Below are positions 51,725-61,103 of a stretch of DNA of 64,000 nucleotides, piece by piece. A program made the position numbers and the translations under genes. The notes beneath the pieces were generated by a model. The model saw only the letters and a list, made by a program, of their open reading frames with translations. It was not told where the DNA came from and ran no database searches. Origin of the DNA: Marinilabiliaceae bacterium (GTDB lineage Bacteria; Bacteroidota; Bacteroidia; Bacteroidales; Marinilabiliaceae); assembly GCA_016933045.1 (NCBI GenBank), contig JAFGBR010000052.1, positions 1-64,000 of the forward strand, in the 5' to 3' direction. Position 1 is the stretch's first letter. Each line of letters opens with the position of its first letter.

Positions 51725-52822
51725 TTATTCTTCGTCAATTAAAAAAGGTTCATGAAATAAAATAAATCGTTTATAATATGATATAATTATGGTTGATAAA
51801 GGTAAAGCTAAAAGTAAACCTATAAAACCCAAAAGGCTGCCCCATACAGATAGCGAAAGTAAAATAATTGCAGGATTTAATCCATAAGCTTTGCCCATTA
51901 TTTTGGGGGTTAGTATAACATCTTGAATTATTTGTACAATTGAAATTACCAATAAAACTAAAAAGGCTTCATGCCAAAATGAATTACCCGAATCAAGAGC
52001 CTTTAGTAATGCTAGTAATAAGGCAGGTATTAATCCAACTAATTGAAGATATGGTACCAGGTTTAATAGGCCTATAAATAATCCTAAAAAAATAGCAAGT
52101 GGTAATCCAATAATTGAAAATCCTATTGACATTAATATTCCAACAATAAATGCAATTAACCCTTGCATTCTGAAATATGTATTCATGCCATTTTTTACAT
52201 CATCAATAATTCCGATGGTTAATTTACGATATTTGTCGGGAACAAATTGAGGCCATTTGGCATCTATATTTTCAAAGTCGAAAAGTAAAAATATTACATA
52301 TAATACTACTATTAAAACACCACCAACCGCTGATGCAACTTCCATTGAACCTGAAATGAAAGAGCGAAAATGCATCATGCTTTTCTGAATCAGTATAGAA
52401 ATGTTTTTTGGATTGAAATATTCTTGTACCTGATGTTGTTCAATAAATTCTTTTAAATATAAATCCAAATCTCCGGGTAGCATATTTTTATATCCGGCAA
52501 CCTGAACATAAGCTTTAATCAGGTGTGCCATTCGAACCATTTCATTTATAAAAAGAGGGATTAGCCAGGTAGATATTACGGAAATAACTCCACCTAGCAA
52601 AATGAAGGTGGCGATAACGGCGAATATTCGCTTTTTCAAATATAATTTATGTTGGAAGAAGCGAACCAACGGATCTATAAGGTATACAATGAATAATGCA
52701 ACAAAAAAAGGGACTAAGACAGGACTTAAATAGCGTACCAGGTACAATATTCCAACTATTGTAATTGTACTTATTACAAGACGTACTACCCGGTCGAGAG
52801 TATAAGGCTGATGTTTCGTCAT
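51725..52822 (-). CDS. AI-2E/PerM-family membrane permease
   Basis: 365 residues with about eight TM helices. Family features are the N-terminal pair of helices ending FFVALFIVYLIDPLVRFFQ, a middle amphipathic region, then GLPLAIFLGLFIGLLNLVPYLQ and the final block PKIMGKAYGLNPAIILLSLSVWGSLLGFIGLLLALPL. Members export diverse small molecules, and the AI-2 name should not be read as a substrate assignment. Confidence 0.88.
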   Translation of the reverse strand: MTKHQPYTLDRVVRLVISTITIVGILYLVRYLSPVLVPFFVALFIVYLIDPLVRFFQHKLYLKKRIFAVIATFILLGGVISVISTWLIPLFINEMVRMAHLIKAYVQVAGYKNMLPGDLDLYLKEFIEQHQVQEYFNPKNISILIQKSMMHFRSFISGSMEVASAVGGVLIVVLYVIFLLFDFENIDAKWPQFVPDKYRKLTIGIIDDVKNGMNTYFRMQGLIAFIVGILMSIGFSIIGLPLAIFLGLFIGLLNLVPYLQLVGLIPALLLALLKALDSGNSFWHEAFLVLLVISIVQIIQDVILTPKIMGKAYGLNPAIILLSLSVWGSLLGFIGLLLALPLSTIIISYYKRFILFHEPFLIDEE

Positions 52823-53292
52823 TGTGAGCTATTGTTTATTAATGTAGTTTATTTTAGTATATTATTTGAAAAGATAAGATGATGTTTAGATATTTGACAG
52901 TTTTATTAGGTTTAACAGATGGTAATACGATATTTAAAATGTTTTAATATTCTTATCCATTCATGTTTTTTGTTTAATGTATTATTGTTTTTATTAAGCA
53001 ATATTGATTTATTTATTTAAAATTAAAAAAAAAATGCGAATGCTTATGCGATAATAAAAACTTTACTTATTGGTAATAAGTTGTTAGTAACTAATGCCAA
53101 TAATAAAGCAAATTTTAGATGAAATATAATTTATTTGCTTTTTATACGTTTAATCGTTAAATTATGTAAATAACTGTTGTAAAACAATAAAAAAGTCCTT
53201 GAAATAAGTATTGTGATTTAGTAATTTGGATTAGATTATTGGTTAGTGATTTATAGACTATGAATAAATGTAATTGACAATAAAATATTTAG
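52823..53292. other. divergent intergenic region, very AT-rich
   Basis: 470 bp between divergent genes with no convincing open frame, strong hairpin or exact promoter consensus. It must hold promoters for both sides, but I could not single them out among the A/T runs. Confidence 0.4.
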
Positions 53293-54732
53293 ATGGGTAA
53301 GGGTGTTGTTATATTATTTTTTTTATTTGTTATAATCTGGTTTGGTTGTGAACGGGATTATTCATTTCGAGGAGGATCTGAAGGTGTATGGTATTCAAAT
53401 GATACAATTACATTCGATACGGTTTTTAGTTCAATAGGATCGGCAACAAAAAATTTACGTTTATATAATTTTTATAATGATGATTTAACTATTGACAGGA
53501 TTGGTTTAGCAGGAGGAGATAATTCGAAATTTCGTATTAATATTAATGGCATTTCACAATCAGAGGTTTTTGATGTAAGGATAAGGAGTAATGATAGCAT
53601 TTTTGTATTTGTTGAAGTAACAATTGATCCTGCCGGTGTAAATATACCATTTGTTGTTCGTGATTCGCTTGTTGTTGAAACTCAATATTCGACACAATAT
53701 GTTCAATTGGTTGCTTATGGTCAGGATGTGATAATTTTAGATTCGGAAATTTTAAATACTCAAACATTTACAAACGAAAAGCCATATTTAATTTATAACT
53801 ATGTTGTAATTGATACATTTCAACAATTAAGAATAGAAGCAGGAGCCAGGTTACATTTTCATAATGATGCAAGTATGCTTGTTTTTGGTAGTTTAATTGC
53901 CGAAGGAACTGTTGATGATCCTATTATTTTTGAAGGAGATCGTTTAGAGGAGTTTTATGATGATATTCCTGGTCAGTGGGGATTTATTCATTTTTTTCCG
54001 GGAAGTAAAAATAATATAATAAATCATTCAATTATTAGAAATGGAATTATGGGCGTTAGAGCTGATTCAATTGGCTTGGGAGATGATGCTCCAATGATTA
54101 TATCTAATTCCCGTTTTGAACATATATCGTCAATAGGGTTATTGGCTGAAAATTCAAGGATTAAAGTTATTAATTCTTTGTTTGCTGATTGTGCGGCTCA
54201 TTCAGTAGCTTTAACATGCGGTGGTGATTATGAGTTTTACCATTGTACAATAGCTCGTATGTATACAGTTGGATTTCGGAGTAATACTTCGGCTTTACTT
54301 ATAAATAATTATTATACCGATAGTAATAAGCATGAATATATAGTGCCTCTTTCGAAAGTGTTGTTTGGTAATTGTATAATATATGGAACCGATTATTCGT
54401 CGATTGAAATTGATTTAAAAGAGTTAATAGATGACAGTACTGTATCTTCTTCTAATTATTATTTCGATCATTGTTTGATAAAAACTGGGTATGATTTCGA
54501 TATTTCTGATAAAACTCATTTTAATGCAATTATTGAAAATGAAGAACCAGGTTTTATGAAGTGGGATGTGGGAGAATGGATATATGATGTGAGGTTAGAT
54601 ACCTTGTCTATTGTAAAAGATGCCGGAAGTATTGATTATGCTAATATTGTGCCTGTTGATGCATCGGGTATTGATCGATTAAAAGACAAAGCTCCTGATT
54701 TGGGTATGTATGAACGTGTTGAATTTGAATAG
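53293..54732 (+). CDS. beta-helix lipoprotein
   Basis: 479 residues. The signal peptide has lipobox WFGC (cysteine near residue 19), so it is a surface or periplasmic lipoprotein. An N-terminal beta-sandwich (about 35-150) with repeated strands is followed by a right-handed parallel beta-helix (about 190-420; GQWGFIHFFPGSKNNIINHS, then NGIMGVRADS and similar turns), and a short C-terminal tail (APDLGMYE) that recurs in Bacteroidota parallel-beta-helix proteins. It abuts the nuclease gene (TAG then ATG without spacer), suggesting they act together outside the cytoplasm. Confidence 0.7.
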   Translation: MGKGVVILFFLFVIIWFGCERDYSFRGGSEGVWYSNDTITFDTVFSSIGSATKNLRLYNFYNDDLTIDRIGLAGGDNSKFRININGISQSEVFDVRIRSNDSIFVFVEVTIDPAGVNIPFVVRDSLVVETQYSTQYVQLVAYGQDVIILDSEILNTQTFTNEKPYLIYNYVVIDTFQQLRIEAGARLHFHNDASMLVFGSLIAEGTVDDPIIFEGDRLEEFYDDIPGQWGFIHFFPGSKNNIINHSIIRNGIMGVRADSIGLGDDAPMIISNSRFEHISSIGLLAENSRIKVINSLFADCAAHSVALTCGGDYEFYHCTIARMYTVGFRSNTSALLINNYYTDSNKHEYIVPLSKVLFGNCIIYGTDYSSIEIDLKELIDDSTVSSSNYYFDHCLIKTGYDFDISDKTHFNAIIENEEPGFMKWDVGEWIYDVRLDTLSIVKDAGSIDYANIVPVDASGIDRLKDKAPDLGMYERVEFE

Positions 54733-55725
54733 ATGCGTTTTAAAAGGGTGTTTTTATTTATTTTGTTAATGTTGTTTGGTGTGTTTGTGTATTCTCAACA
54801 TCAAATATCTGTTATGTTTTATAATTTGGAGAATTGTTTTGATTGTTTTGACGATTCTCTTAATACAGGCGATGATCAATATCTCCCCGATGGTCGGTTA
54901 AGATGGACTTTTAATAGATACAAGCATAAATTAAATAATTTATCAAAGGTAATTTTGTCGGGTAATAAATGGGAACCTCCAGCCTTGATTGGTGTGTGTG
55001 AGGTTGAAAATAAAACAGTGTTGAATCATTTAATATACTGGACTGGGCTTAAAAATTTGGAGTACAGGTATGTTCATTTTCAATCGCCCGATAAAAGGGG
55101 AATAGATGTAGCATTATTGTATAGAAAAGATATGTTTAGGCCGTTAGTTTCATTGCCTGTAAATGTTGATTTAGGTTTTGGACGATCAACACGTGATATA
55201 CTTATGGTAAAAGGTATTTTAAGTTCGACTGATACTGTTGTGGTGTTTGTAAATCATTGGCCTTCGAGGTATGGAGGATTAGAGAAGTCGGCACCTAAAC
55301 GATTAATTGCATCTAAAACACTTATTGAAGTTGTTGATTCTATAAGAGAAGCATCTCCAAATATGCCTATGATATTAATGGGTGATTTTAATGATAGTCC
55401 GGAAGATTTTAGTATTAAGAATATTGAAAAAAAGTGTTTTTTTAATGCAACATCATTGCTTGAAAACAATATAATAGGAACAAATAAGTATCGTTATAAG
55501 TGGGAAGTAATTGACCAGATATTATTATCAAACAGTTATATAGAAAAAATTAAGAATAAAAATGAAAAAATACAATTTAAAATTGTTGATTTTGATTTTT
55601 TATTGGAACCTGATATTACATTTTTGGGAGTAAAGCCTTTTCGTACATACCAAGGTCCAAAATATAAGGGAGGCTTTAGTGATCACCTCCCTGTTATGTT
55701 TATAATAAAAAATACGAATGAATGA
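54733..55725 (+). CDS. exported endonuclease/exonuclease/phosphatase-family protein
   Basis: 330 residues with signal peptide MRFKRVFLFILLMLFGVFVYSQ. EEP-fold motifs are in order: MFYNLENCFD (asparagine), GVCEVEN (metal glutamate), FVNHWPSRYGG (catalytic histidine), MGDFNDSP (aspartate/asparagine pair) and GFSDHLPVMF (terminal SDH). This set fits an extracytoplasmic nuclease, though phosphatase activity is possible. It directly follows the lipoprotein gene, and its stop codon directly abuts the stop of convergent ribBA. Confidence 0.87.
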   Translation: MRFKRVFLFILLMLFGVFVYSQHQISVMFYNLENCFDCFDDSLNTGDDQYLPDGRLRWTFNRYKHKLNNLSKVILSGNKWEPPALIGVCEVENKTVLNHLIYWTGLKNLEYRYVHFQSPDKRGIDVALLYRKDMFRPLVSLPVNVDLGFGRSTRDILMVKGILSSTDTVVVFVNHWPSRYGGLEKSAPKRLIASKTLIEVVDSIREASPNMPMILMGDFNDSPEDFSIKNIEKKCFFNATSLLENNIIGTNKYRYKWEVIDQILLSNSYIEKIKNKNEKIQFKIVDFDFLLEPDITFLGVKPFRTYQGPKYKGGFSDHLPVMFIIKNTNE

Positions 55726-56961
55726 TTATTCCGGTTTATACTTGAAATATTTTAAATTATGCCCCATTTTTTCGTGTTTTGTTTTCATATAAAATTCATT
55801 GTATTCATTGGGCGTTATTTCTATTGAAATATTTTCGGTTATTTTAAGTCCATATCCCTCTAGTCCAATTCTCTTAACAGGATTATTTGTTATTAGTTTC
55901 ATTTTGCAAACTCCAAGTTCACGTAATATTTGTGCTCCAACACCATAATCGCGTTCATCGGCTTCAAACCCAAGTTCTACATTGGCATCAACGGTGTCAA
56001 GTCCTTCTTCCTGAAGTTTATAAGCTTTAATTTTATTCATTAGGCCAATTCCACGTCCCTCTTGATTCATGTATACAATTACACCTTTTCCTTCTTTTTC
56101 AATCATTTCCATGGCTTTGTGTAATTGTTCCCCGCATTCGCATCGTTTTGATCCGAATATGTCGCCGGTAATGCACGAAGAGTGAACCCTAACTAAAATA
56201 GATTCATCTTTGTTCCATGTTCCTTTTATTAATGCAACATGTTCTAATCCATTAGATTTTTGTTTGAAAGGAATAAAGTGAAAATTTCCGTAATTGGTTG
56301 GTAAGTTAACTTCTACGCCTTTAATAATAAGGCTTTCGTTTTTAAGACGATATGCAATAAGATCTTTAATAGAAACAATTTTCAGATTATGGCGTTGAGC
56401 AATTTTAATTAATTGAGATAAACGAGCCATAGTTCCGTCTTCGTTCATTATTTCAACTAAAACACCAGCCGGCTTAAGACCTGCTAAGCGAGCTAAATCA
56501 ATGGCGGCTTCGGTGTGGCCGGCTCTTCGTAATACGCCACGGGCTTTAGCCATAAGAGGGAATATATGCCCTGGTCGGCCTAGTTCTTCGGGCGATGTAT
56601 TTTGATCACAAAGTGCTAAAATGGTTTTAGCCCTATCTTGAGCCGATATTCCGGTAGAGCAGCCGTGTCCGAGTAAATCAACAGAAACGGTGAACGGGGT
56701 TGCATTACTGGATGTGTTTTTGCCAACCATTAATTCAAGTTCTAGTTCATTGCATCGCTCTTCTGTAATTGAAACGCAAATTAAACCACGCCCTTCAGTT
56801 GCCATAAAGTTTACCTTTTCGGGGGTAATCAGTTCGGCGGCAACAATAAAATCTCCTTCGTTTTCACGATCTTCATCATCAACAACAATAATGAATTCTC
56901 CATTTTTTATGGCATCAATAGCTTCTTCTATGGAGTTTAACCTGAATTCTTCGCTGGTCAT
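55726..56961 (-). CDS. ribBA: bifunctional DHBP synthase / GTP cyclohydrolase II
   Basis: Supplies both first precursors of riboflavin. 411 residues. The N-terminal RibB half (1-205) has [16 protein letters not shown] and the substrate-binding [15 protein letters not shown]. The C-terminal RibA half has zinc ligands in [19 protein letters not shown], catalytic [13 protein letters not shown], and [12 protein letters not shown]. Both active sites look complete. Last gene of a leftward set (START-like, lptF/G, ribBA), with its own promoter. No FMN riboswitch is visible upstream. Confidence 0.96.
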   Translation of the reverse strand: MTSEEFRLNSIEEAIDAIKNGEFIIVVDDEDRENEGDFIVAAELITPEKVNFMATEGRGLICVSITEERCNELELELMVGKNTSSNATPFTVSVDLLGHGCSTGISAQDRAKTILALCDQNTSPEELGRPGHIFPLMAKARGVLRRAGHTEAAIDLARLAGLKPAGVLVEIMNEDGTMARLSQLIKIAQRHNLKIVSIKDLIAYRLKNESLIIKGVEVNLPTNYGNFHFIPFKQKSNGLEHVALIKGTWNKDESILVRVHSSCITGDIFGSKRCECGEQLHKAMEMIEKEGKGVIVYMNQEGRGIGLMNKIKAYKLQEEGLDTVDANVELGFEADERDYGVGAQILRELGVCKMKLITNNPVKRIGLEGYGLKITENISIEITPNEYNEFYMKTKHEKMGHNLKYFKYKPE

Positions 56962-56988
56962 TTGTTTGTGATATTTAAATTAAGAGAA

Positions 56989-57018
56989 CAAAATTAATTA
57001 TTTTACCCCCTAATCAAA
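56989..57018 (-). promoter_or_regulatory. ribBA promoter
   Basis: On the minus strand, TTTG (57018-57015), an 18-bp spacer and TAATTTTG (56996-56989), a good -33/-7 pair 28 bp before the ribBA ATG. Confidence 0.5.
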
Positions 57019-57037
57019 ACAGAAAAGAAAATGATTA

Positions 57038-58531
57038 TTATTTCGTTTTATTTGTTGTTTTGTTTTTCTTTTTAAAAATCTTATTTATTAGTATGTAATA
57101 AGCGTCGGTGTTTAAAAGTGACGAGTCATTGGTTGATTTATAAGTAAGGAAAACGCCAATAAAAAACAGTATGAAAGATGATAACCACATTCCCTGATAG
57201 GTAATCCACAAGCCTTCACGTGCCAATTTTTCACCCATTGTGTTAATTATATAATAAAAAATAAAGAAGAGAATTGAGATGACAACCGGTAGCCCTAATC
57301 CTCCTTTTCGTATTATTGAACCTAATGGTGCTCCGATAAAGAAGAATACAACACATGCAAATGCTAAAGTGAATTTTCTGTGTTTTTCCATTTCGTGTCT
57401 TATGGCTTGAGAATCTTCTTTAGAAATAAAACGTGAGTTGTCTTCTATTAACTGCTTCATTTCACGGGCATTTCGTATTGCAGTTTCGTATATTATACGT
57501 TTTTGTTTTAGTGGAAACTGACTGAAAATTGAATCGCTGTTTTTGATAGTAGCACTATCAATGTTGTCATAATCAGCCTTTTGTTTGTCTTTAGCCGGCC
57601 GGTGTGTTGTTTGAAAATAACTTCTTTTTACTCGTTTATTCAAATCGGACGATAATTTTTCCTGTATTTTACGAATTGAATCTATGTCGTTGTTTAGTTG
57701 AGTTAGGTTTTTCATTCGGTCGCGCCCTTTATGAATACTTTCATCACTTTGAGCTATACCAAACCCCTCTAATTGGAAGTATGATGTTTGTTTATTGAAT
57801 TTATCAGTTCTGAATTTTAATATATCTGTATTGTTATTATGTCTTTTTTTAGTTTGTGAAAAGTTAACATCTGCTTTTTCGTCGTATTTAATTCCGTTAT
57901 ATAAAGTTAATTTCATAAATTTTTTATCTTGAGTAATCTGTAAACGCCCCGAGTCGGCAATAGTAATATTGCTGTTTTTATCTCTTCTGTCGGAATGATC
58001 ATATATCATTACTCCTTCTAACAAGTCGTTTTTTCTGTTTTTCTTGTCAATTTTTATACTAAAGTTCGACAGTCCATTGTAAAATATACGTTCTTTAATT
58101 TCTAATTCGGGTTTAGTCATCTTAACATTTGTCATTAATGTAGCCAATTTAAGATTTGCAACAGGAAGTACATCATTTGAGAAACGAAATGCCAGATATG
58201 AAATAATAAGAATTATTATTATTAAAGGTGCCATGATTTTAGGAAGAGAAATGCCAGCTGATTTTAAAGCTGTGAGTTCATAGTTTTCACCTAAATTACC
58301 AAAGGTCATTAGTGATGCCAGTAAAACAGCAAGAGGCAGTGCCATTGGTATGACACCAAGTGATGCGTAAATTAGTAATTTGGTTAGTATGATCCAGTCT
58401 AAGCCTTTTCCTACTAAATCATCTACATATTTCCATAGAAACTGCATTACCAAGATGAACAGTGATATGAAAAATGTGGCTGTTAATGGACCAAAAAAAC
58501 TTTTAATTATAAATGTGTGAAGTTTCTTCAT
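57038..58531 (-). CDS. LptF/LptG-family LPS-export permease
   Basis: Inner-membrane partner of LptB in lipopolysaccharide export to the cell surface. 497 residues: three TM helices at the N-terminus (12-33, 55-80 and about 100-120), a large periplasmic part (130-385) and three TM helices at the C-terminus (FTLAFACVVFFFIGAPLGSIIRKGGLG first). The long charged insert around 270-340 is bigger than in E. coli. A single gene is present here, whereas Proteobacteria have an lptF-lptG pair. A second paralogue would lie elsewhere. Confidence 0.88.
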   Translation of the reverse strand: MKKLHTFIIKSFFGPLTATFFISLFILVMQFLWKYVDDLVGKGLDWIILTKLLIYASLGVIPMALPLAVLLASLMTFGNLGENYELTALKSAGISLPKIMAPLIIIILIISYLAFRFSNDVLPVANLKLATLMTNVKMTKPELEIKERIFYNGLSNFSIKIDKKNRKNDLLEGVMIYDHSDRRDKNSNITIADSGRLQITQDKKFMKLTLYNGIKYDEKADVNFSQTKKRHNNNTDILKFRTDKFNKQTSYFQLEGFGIAQSDESIHKGRDRMKNLTQLNNDIDSIRKIQEKLSSDLNKRVKRSYFQTTHRPAKDKQKADYDNIDSATIKNSDSIFSQFPLKQKRIIYETAIRNAREMKQLIEDNSRFISKEDSQAIRHEMEKHRKFTLAFACVVFFFIGAPLGSIIRKGGLGLPVVISILFFIFYYIINTMGEKLAREGLWITYQGMWLSSFILFFIGVFLTYKSTNDSSLLNTDAYYILINKIFKKKNKTTNKTK

Positions 58532-58648
58532 TTTTCAGATAAATAGCTTTAAGGGTACAAATAAAGGTGAAAAAAATCAATACCAGTGTTTTTTAAAACA
58601 AAAATCCAGCCAAAAAGACTGGATTTGAAATTATTTAAAAAAACTAAA

Positions 58649-59038
58649 TTAATGCGAACCTAAACCGTGTTTTAATATTTCAATTTGTTGGTTCCATAAT
58701 TCCATGCTGTCGTTTTTGTCTTCTTCATCAACAAAATCAATAACAACAAGGGCTGTGTCGCCGGTTAATTCATCAATCTCAATTCTAAATTCAAAATAGG
58801 TATCTTCATCTGAGTCATCAACCCAGTGAAATCGAACAACTTTATTTTCTTTTTTCATAAGCATTTCTGCTTGTTGTTCTGAGTTGTCCCAAATAAACTT
58901 GAAAATTTTACCTTCCAGATTAACATCATCGGCAAACCATTCTGATAAACCACTAGGTGTGCTTAATCGATTGAATAGTATTGAAGGCGATGTTTGCATT
59001 ATGTATTCCAGTTCTATTTTTACTTTATTGTTTGACAT
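58649..59038 (-). CDS. START-like (SRPBCC/AHSA1) domain protein
   Basis: 129 residues. It resembles small Bacteroidota START-like proteins: an opening MSNNKVKIELEYIMQTSPSI, then FNRLSTPSGLSEWFADDV as in AHSA1 proteins, and the final helix ELWNQQIEILKHGLGSH. A hydrophobic-ligand or protein-interaction role is expected. First gene before lptF/G on this strand. Confidence 0.8.
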   Translation of the reverse strand: MSNNKVKIELEYIMQTSPSILFNRLSTPSGLSEWFADDVNLEGKIFKFIWDNSEQQAEMLMKKENKVVRFHWVDDSDEDTYFEFRIEIDELTGDTALVVIDFVDEEDKNDSMELWNQQIEILKHGLGSH

Positions 59039-59200
59039 GTTTTGTTTGTAAATTATTTTCGTGTTACAATATAATAGATTTATGTTATAAAATAAAATTA
59101 TCTCATTTTACTCGTTGTTAATTATTGCATTGGTTTTTATTGTGTTGATTATTAGCTTGTTGTGCTGTTGTGATTTTTTTTGTTTATTTTTTCTTTATAA

Positions 59201-59235
59201 TTTGCTGCAAGATTAGATATTTTCTTATACATTTG
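59201..59235 (+). promoter_or_regulatory. tRNA-Met promoter
   Basis: TTTG at 59201-59204 and TACATTTG at 59228-59235, exact TAnnTTTG with a 23-bp spacer, 21 bp before the tRNA. Confidence 0.5.
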
Positions 59236-59256
59236 CAACCGCAAAAACAGAATTAT

Positions 59257-59330
59257 GGCGAGGTAGCTCAGCTGGTTAGAGCGCATGATTCATAATCATG
59301 AGGTCGGCGGTTCAAGCCCGCCTCTCGCTA
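59257..59330 (+). tRNA. tRNA-Met (CAT), elongator type
   Basis: 74 nt folding into a full cloverleaf. The acceptor is GGCGAGG against TCTCGCT (two G-T pairs), the D arm GCTC/GAGC, and the anticodon stem CATGA/TCATG with loop TTCATAA (anticodon CAT). The T arm is GGCGG-TTCAAGC-CCGCC and the discriminator A. No encoded CCA. It lacks the three G-C pairs in the anticodon stem and the unpaired 1-72 of initiator tRNA. It looks like elongator Met. tRNA-Ile2 (lysidine-modified CAT) cannot be fully excluded. Confidence 0.9.
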
Positions 59331-59332
59331 CT

Positions 59333-59366
59333 AAAAAGGGAAGAATATTATATTCTTCCCTTTTTA
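59333..59366 (+). terminator. terminator after tRNA-Met
   Basis: A perfect 15-bp stem (59333-59347 with 59351-59365) around a 3-nt loop, A-run before and T-run after. It starts two bases after the tRNA end. Confidence 0.9.
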
Positions 59367-59439
59367 TTTAAATCAATTTAATGTTTTAAGTTTGGCTGAA
59401 CAAAATGTAAACATTAAAATTGGAATAGTGAGGTTAAAC

Positions 59440-59468
59440 AAAAAAAGAGATCAGTTTCCCGATCTCTC
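59440..59468 (-). terminator. minus-strand terminator next to a tRNA fragment
   Basis: On the minus strand AGAGATC (59461-59467 region) and GATCTCT enclose an 8-nt loop and are followed by a T7 run. It lies about 13 bp past the 3-prime end of the tRNA-like fragment at 59481-59504, as a normal tRNA terminator would. Confidence 0.6.
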
Positions 59469-59480
59469 TCTTCAAATTTT

Positions 59481-59504
59481 GTGACTCAGCTGGGGCTCGA
59501 ACCC
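59481..59504 (-). other. tRNA 3-prime fragment, putative attachment site
   Basis: The minus strand reads GGGTTCGAGC, CCCAG, then CTGAGTC and AC. This equals tRNA positions from the 3-prime half of the T stem through the TTCGAGC loop to a 7-nt acceptor strand and discriminator. Upstream of it the T stem fails (T-G and A-A) and no anticodon arm follows. A 3-prime tRNA end with a terminator but no 5-prime part is the usual left-over of site-specific integration. The parent tRNA would have acceptor GACTCAG, possibly tRNA-Lys. The element would extend rightward from here. Confidence 0.55.
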
Positions 59505-59721
59505 TACGCTGTAAATTTTTGACTATTATCAATATATAAAATAAACGATTTGTTTACTCCCGATTTACTCACCTTTGAATTGATTGAATATGAATGAGTT
59601 TGGTGTCCTTCGACAAGAACAAATATACAGAAAAATTTTGGCGAAGTAAACCAAATGGCACCAAAATGTATGGGTAAAAAGCATAGGAATATGATGAGAG
59701 TTGGAGTTGCTCTGGTGGATG
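59505..59721. other. gene-free inner flank of the putative element
   Basis: No convincing open frame or RNA. Two 8-9-bp near-repeats (GTTTACTC and ATTTACTC near 59556-59572) could be recombinase arm sites, but that is a guess. Confidence 0.3.
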
Positions 59722-59922
59722 TTAATTCAGGTATTTGACAATGATCTCTTTTGAGATGCCAGTGTACTTAGAAAACTCATCGGTGGTAATGAACTGATGA
59801 TCTTCTTTGCCAAGCTCCTCTTTGATCCTTTTTAATAAACGCTGACCTGATTTCTCACTTTTACCTGTTATTCGCTGTACATCTTTTGGATAAATGCATA
59901 CACGACTCATTTTTAGTTCCAT
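59722..59922 (-). CDS. small helix-turn-helix-like protein of a mobile element
   Basis: 66 residues, or 62 from the second methionine (MSRVCIYPKDVQ). Helical throughout. The block YPKDVQRITGKSEKSGQRLLKRI and a second block with TDEFSKYTGISKE each look like a helix-turn-helix half, as in excisionase or MerR-like proteins. It lies in the accessory region near the putative att site. Directionality factor or regulator are both possible. Confidence 0.65.
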   Translation of the reverse strand: MELKMSRVCIYPKDVQRITGKSEKSGQRLLKRIKEELGKEDHQFITTDEFSKYTGISKEIIVKYLN

Positions 59923-60110
59923 AGTACCTCATCTATACTTTTAAACTACTTATGACTCTTTTTTAATATACCTCTAAAGTAACAATTATAAGGTTGAATT
60001 TAAAGACAAGATTATTCAAATGATACATAAAAGGACTAACAGGACACCTTTGTTTGCAATAAGTTAGATATACTCTCTATTTTGCTGAGATTAACTAAAA
60101 ATAGTGAGTT

Positions 60111-60866
60111 ATGGCAAGACAAAAGGGTATTATTAAACTGGAGGGTCGCATCGGCGATCTATCGTTTTACAAAAATGGAGGCGACTACCTGGCTCGTTCC
60201 AAAGGAGGAGTTGATGGTGACCGAATTAAAAATGATCCGGCATTTGCGCGGACACGTGAGAATGGATCTGAATTTGGAAGAGCCGGAAAGGCCAGCAAAC
60301 TGCTGAGATCGGCCTTAAAAGCTCCCATTTCTGTGGCATCGGACAAACAGGTTGCAAGCCGTTTGACGACTGCGTTACTGAAAGTAATCCAGGCGGATAC
60401 AACCAATGCACGTGGTGAAAGAACTGTTGTGGCCGGTGATTTGAATCTGCTTAAAGGATTCGAATTTAACAATGAAGCCGGACTGGAAGAGATTGTAAAA
60501 GCTCCTTACACTGTTGGGTATGATCGTGCAACCGGCGAAGTAGCCATTGCAATCGAGTTCACGAATCCGTCACTTGAGCTAAACCAGGTTGAAGGTGCTA
60601 CCCAGGCTCGTTTCACTGCCGGAATTGCATCGGTTGATTTCGAAAATAAGGAGTTTGATGTAGATGTGTTGCAAAGTGATGCTGTTGATCTGTCATCTGT
60701 AGCGGCAGCAACAATTAATGTTGCCCCGGGTATATCTGCCAATAGTGCGCTTCCTGTAATCATTGTGCTGGGTGTGGAGTATTACCAGACTGTTAATGGA
60801 CAACTTTACCTCATCAATAACAAAGAGAGTAGAGCTTTATCTGTTATCAATGTTGATTTACCTTAA
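60111..60866 (+). CDS. MARQKG-type conserved protein of Bacteroidota elements
   Basis: 251 residues without signal peptide or TM. The N-terminal 60 residues (MARQKGIIKLEGRIGDLSFY, GDYLARSKGGVDGDRI, DPAFARTRENGSEFGRAG) form a block I recognise from many hypothetical proteins in Bacteroidota, often in variable regions. The remainder (about 100-251) looks like an all-beta domain. The function is unknown to me. GC content is higher than in the neighbouring AT-rich stretches. The next gene, a small membrane protein, starts 29 bp later, so they likely form a unit. Confidence 0.75.
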   Translation: MARQKGIIKLEGRIGDLSFYKNGGDYLARSKGGVDGDRIKNDPAFARTRENGSEFGRAGKASKLLRSALKAPISVASDKQVASRLTTALLKVIQADTTNARGERTVVAGDLNLLKGFEFNNEAGLEEIVKAPYTVGYDRATGEVAIAIEFTNPSLELNQVEGATQARFTAGIASVDFENKEFDVDVLQSDAVDLSSVAAATINVAPGISANSALPVIIVLGVEYYQTVNGQLYLINNKESRALSVINVDLP

Positions 60867-60895
60867 TTGGGTTTTCGATTCTAACTGATTAAAAA

Positions 60896-61078
60896 ATGGA
60901 ACAGTTTCATCACGATGGAAGAGTTGGATTTATAGGAGGCTTTTTAACAACGTTTATTAAAAGTTTCTGCCTGGCGGATGTGTTTGAAACTGTTCTTTAT
61001 GCTGTGATCGGAACGGTAGTCAGTTTCTTTGTGTCGATGTTGCTGCGGTATCTGTTTGGCAGATTGAACGGGAAATAG
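60896..61078 (+). CDS. 60-residue small membrane protein
   Basis: One or two TM segments: a moderately hydrophobic stretch RVGFIGGFLTTFIKSFCLADVF and a clear helix TVLYAVIGTVVSFFVSMLLRYLF with a basic tail. It follows the MARQKG gene closely and ends before a good terminator. It could be holin-like or a membrane anchor for its neighbour. No family assigned. Confidence 0.6.
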   Translation: MEQFHHDGRVGFIGGFLTTFIKSFCLADVFETVLYAVIGTVVSFFVSMLLRYLFGRLNGK

Positions 61079-61103
61079 GTTTTTGGTTGGTTTTGATTGT
61101 TTT

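Noticed and set aside
55669-55694. Hairpin GGGAGG/CCTCCC near the end of the nuclease gene as a terminator
   Set aside because: It lies within coding sequence (before the SDH motif) and no T-run follows.
56962-57037. FMN riboswitch upstream of ribBA
   Set aside because: The leader is only about 30 nt after the promoter, too short for the conserved RFN fold.
59257-59330. tRNA-Met as the integration target of the element
   Set aside because: It is complete with its own terminator, and no second copy of its 3-prime end was seen to the right. The fragment at 59,481 belongs to a different tRNA on the other strand.
59257-59330. Initiator tRNA-fMet
   Set aside because: The anticodon stem lacks the three consecutive G-C pairs and the acceptor end is paired (G-T at 1-72).
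60082-60472. Open frames overlapping the MARQKG gene on both strands
   Set aside because: They are shadows of the 60,111 gene, which has the recognisable N-terminal block.
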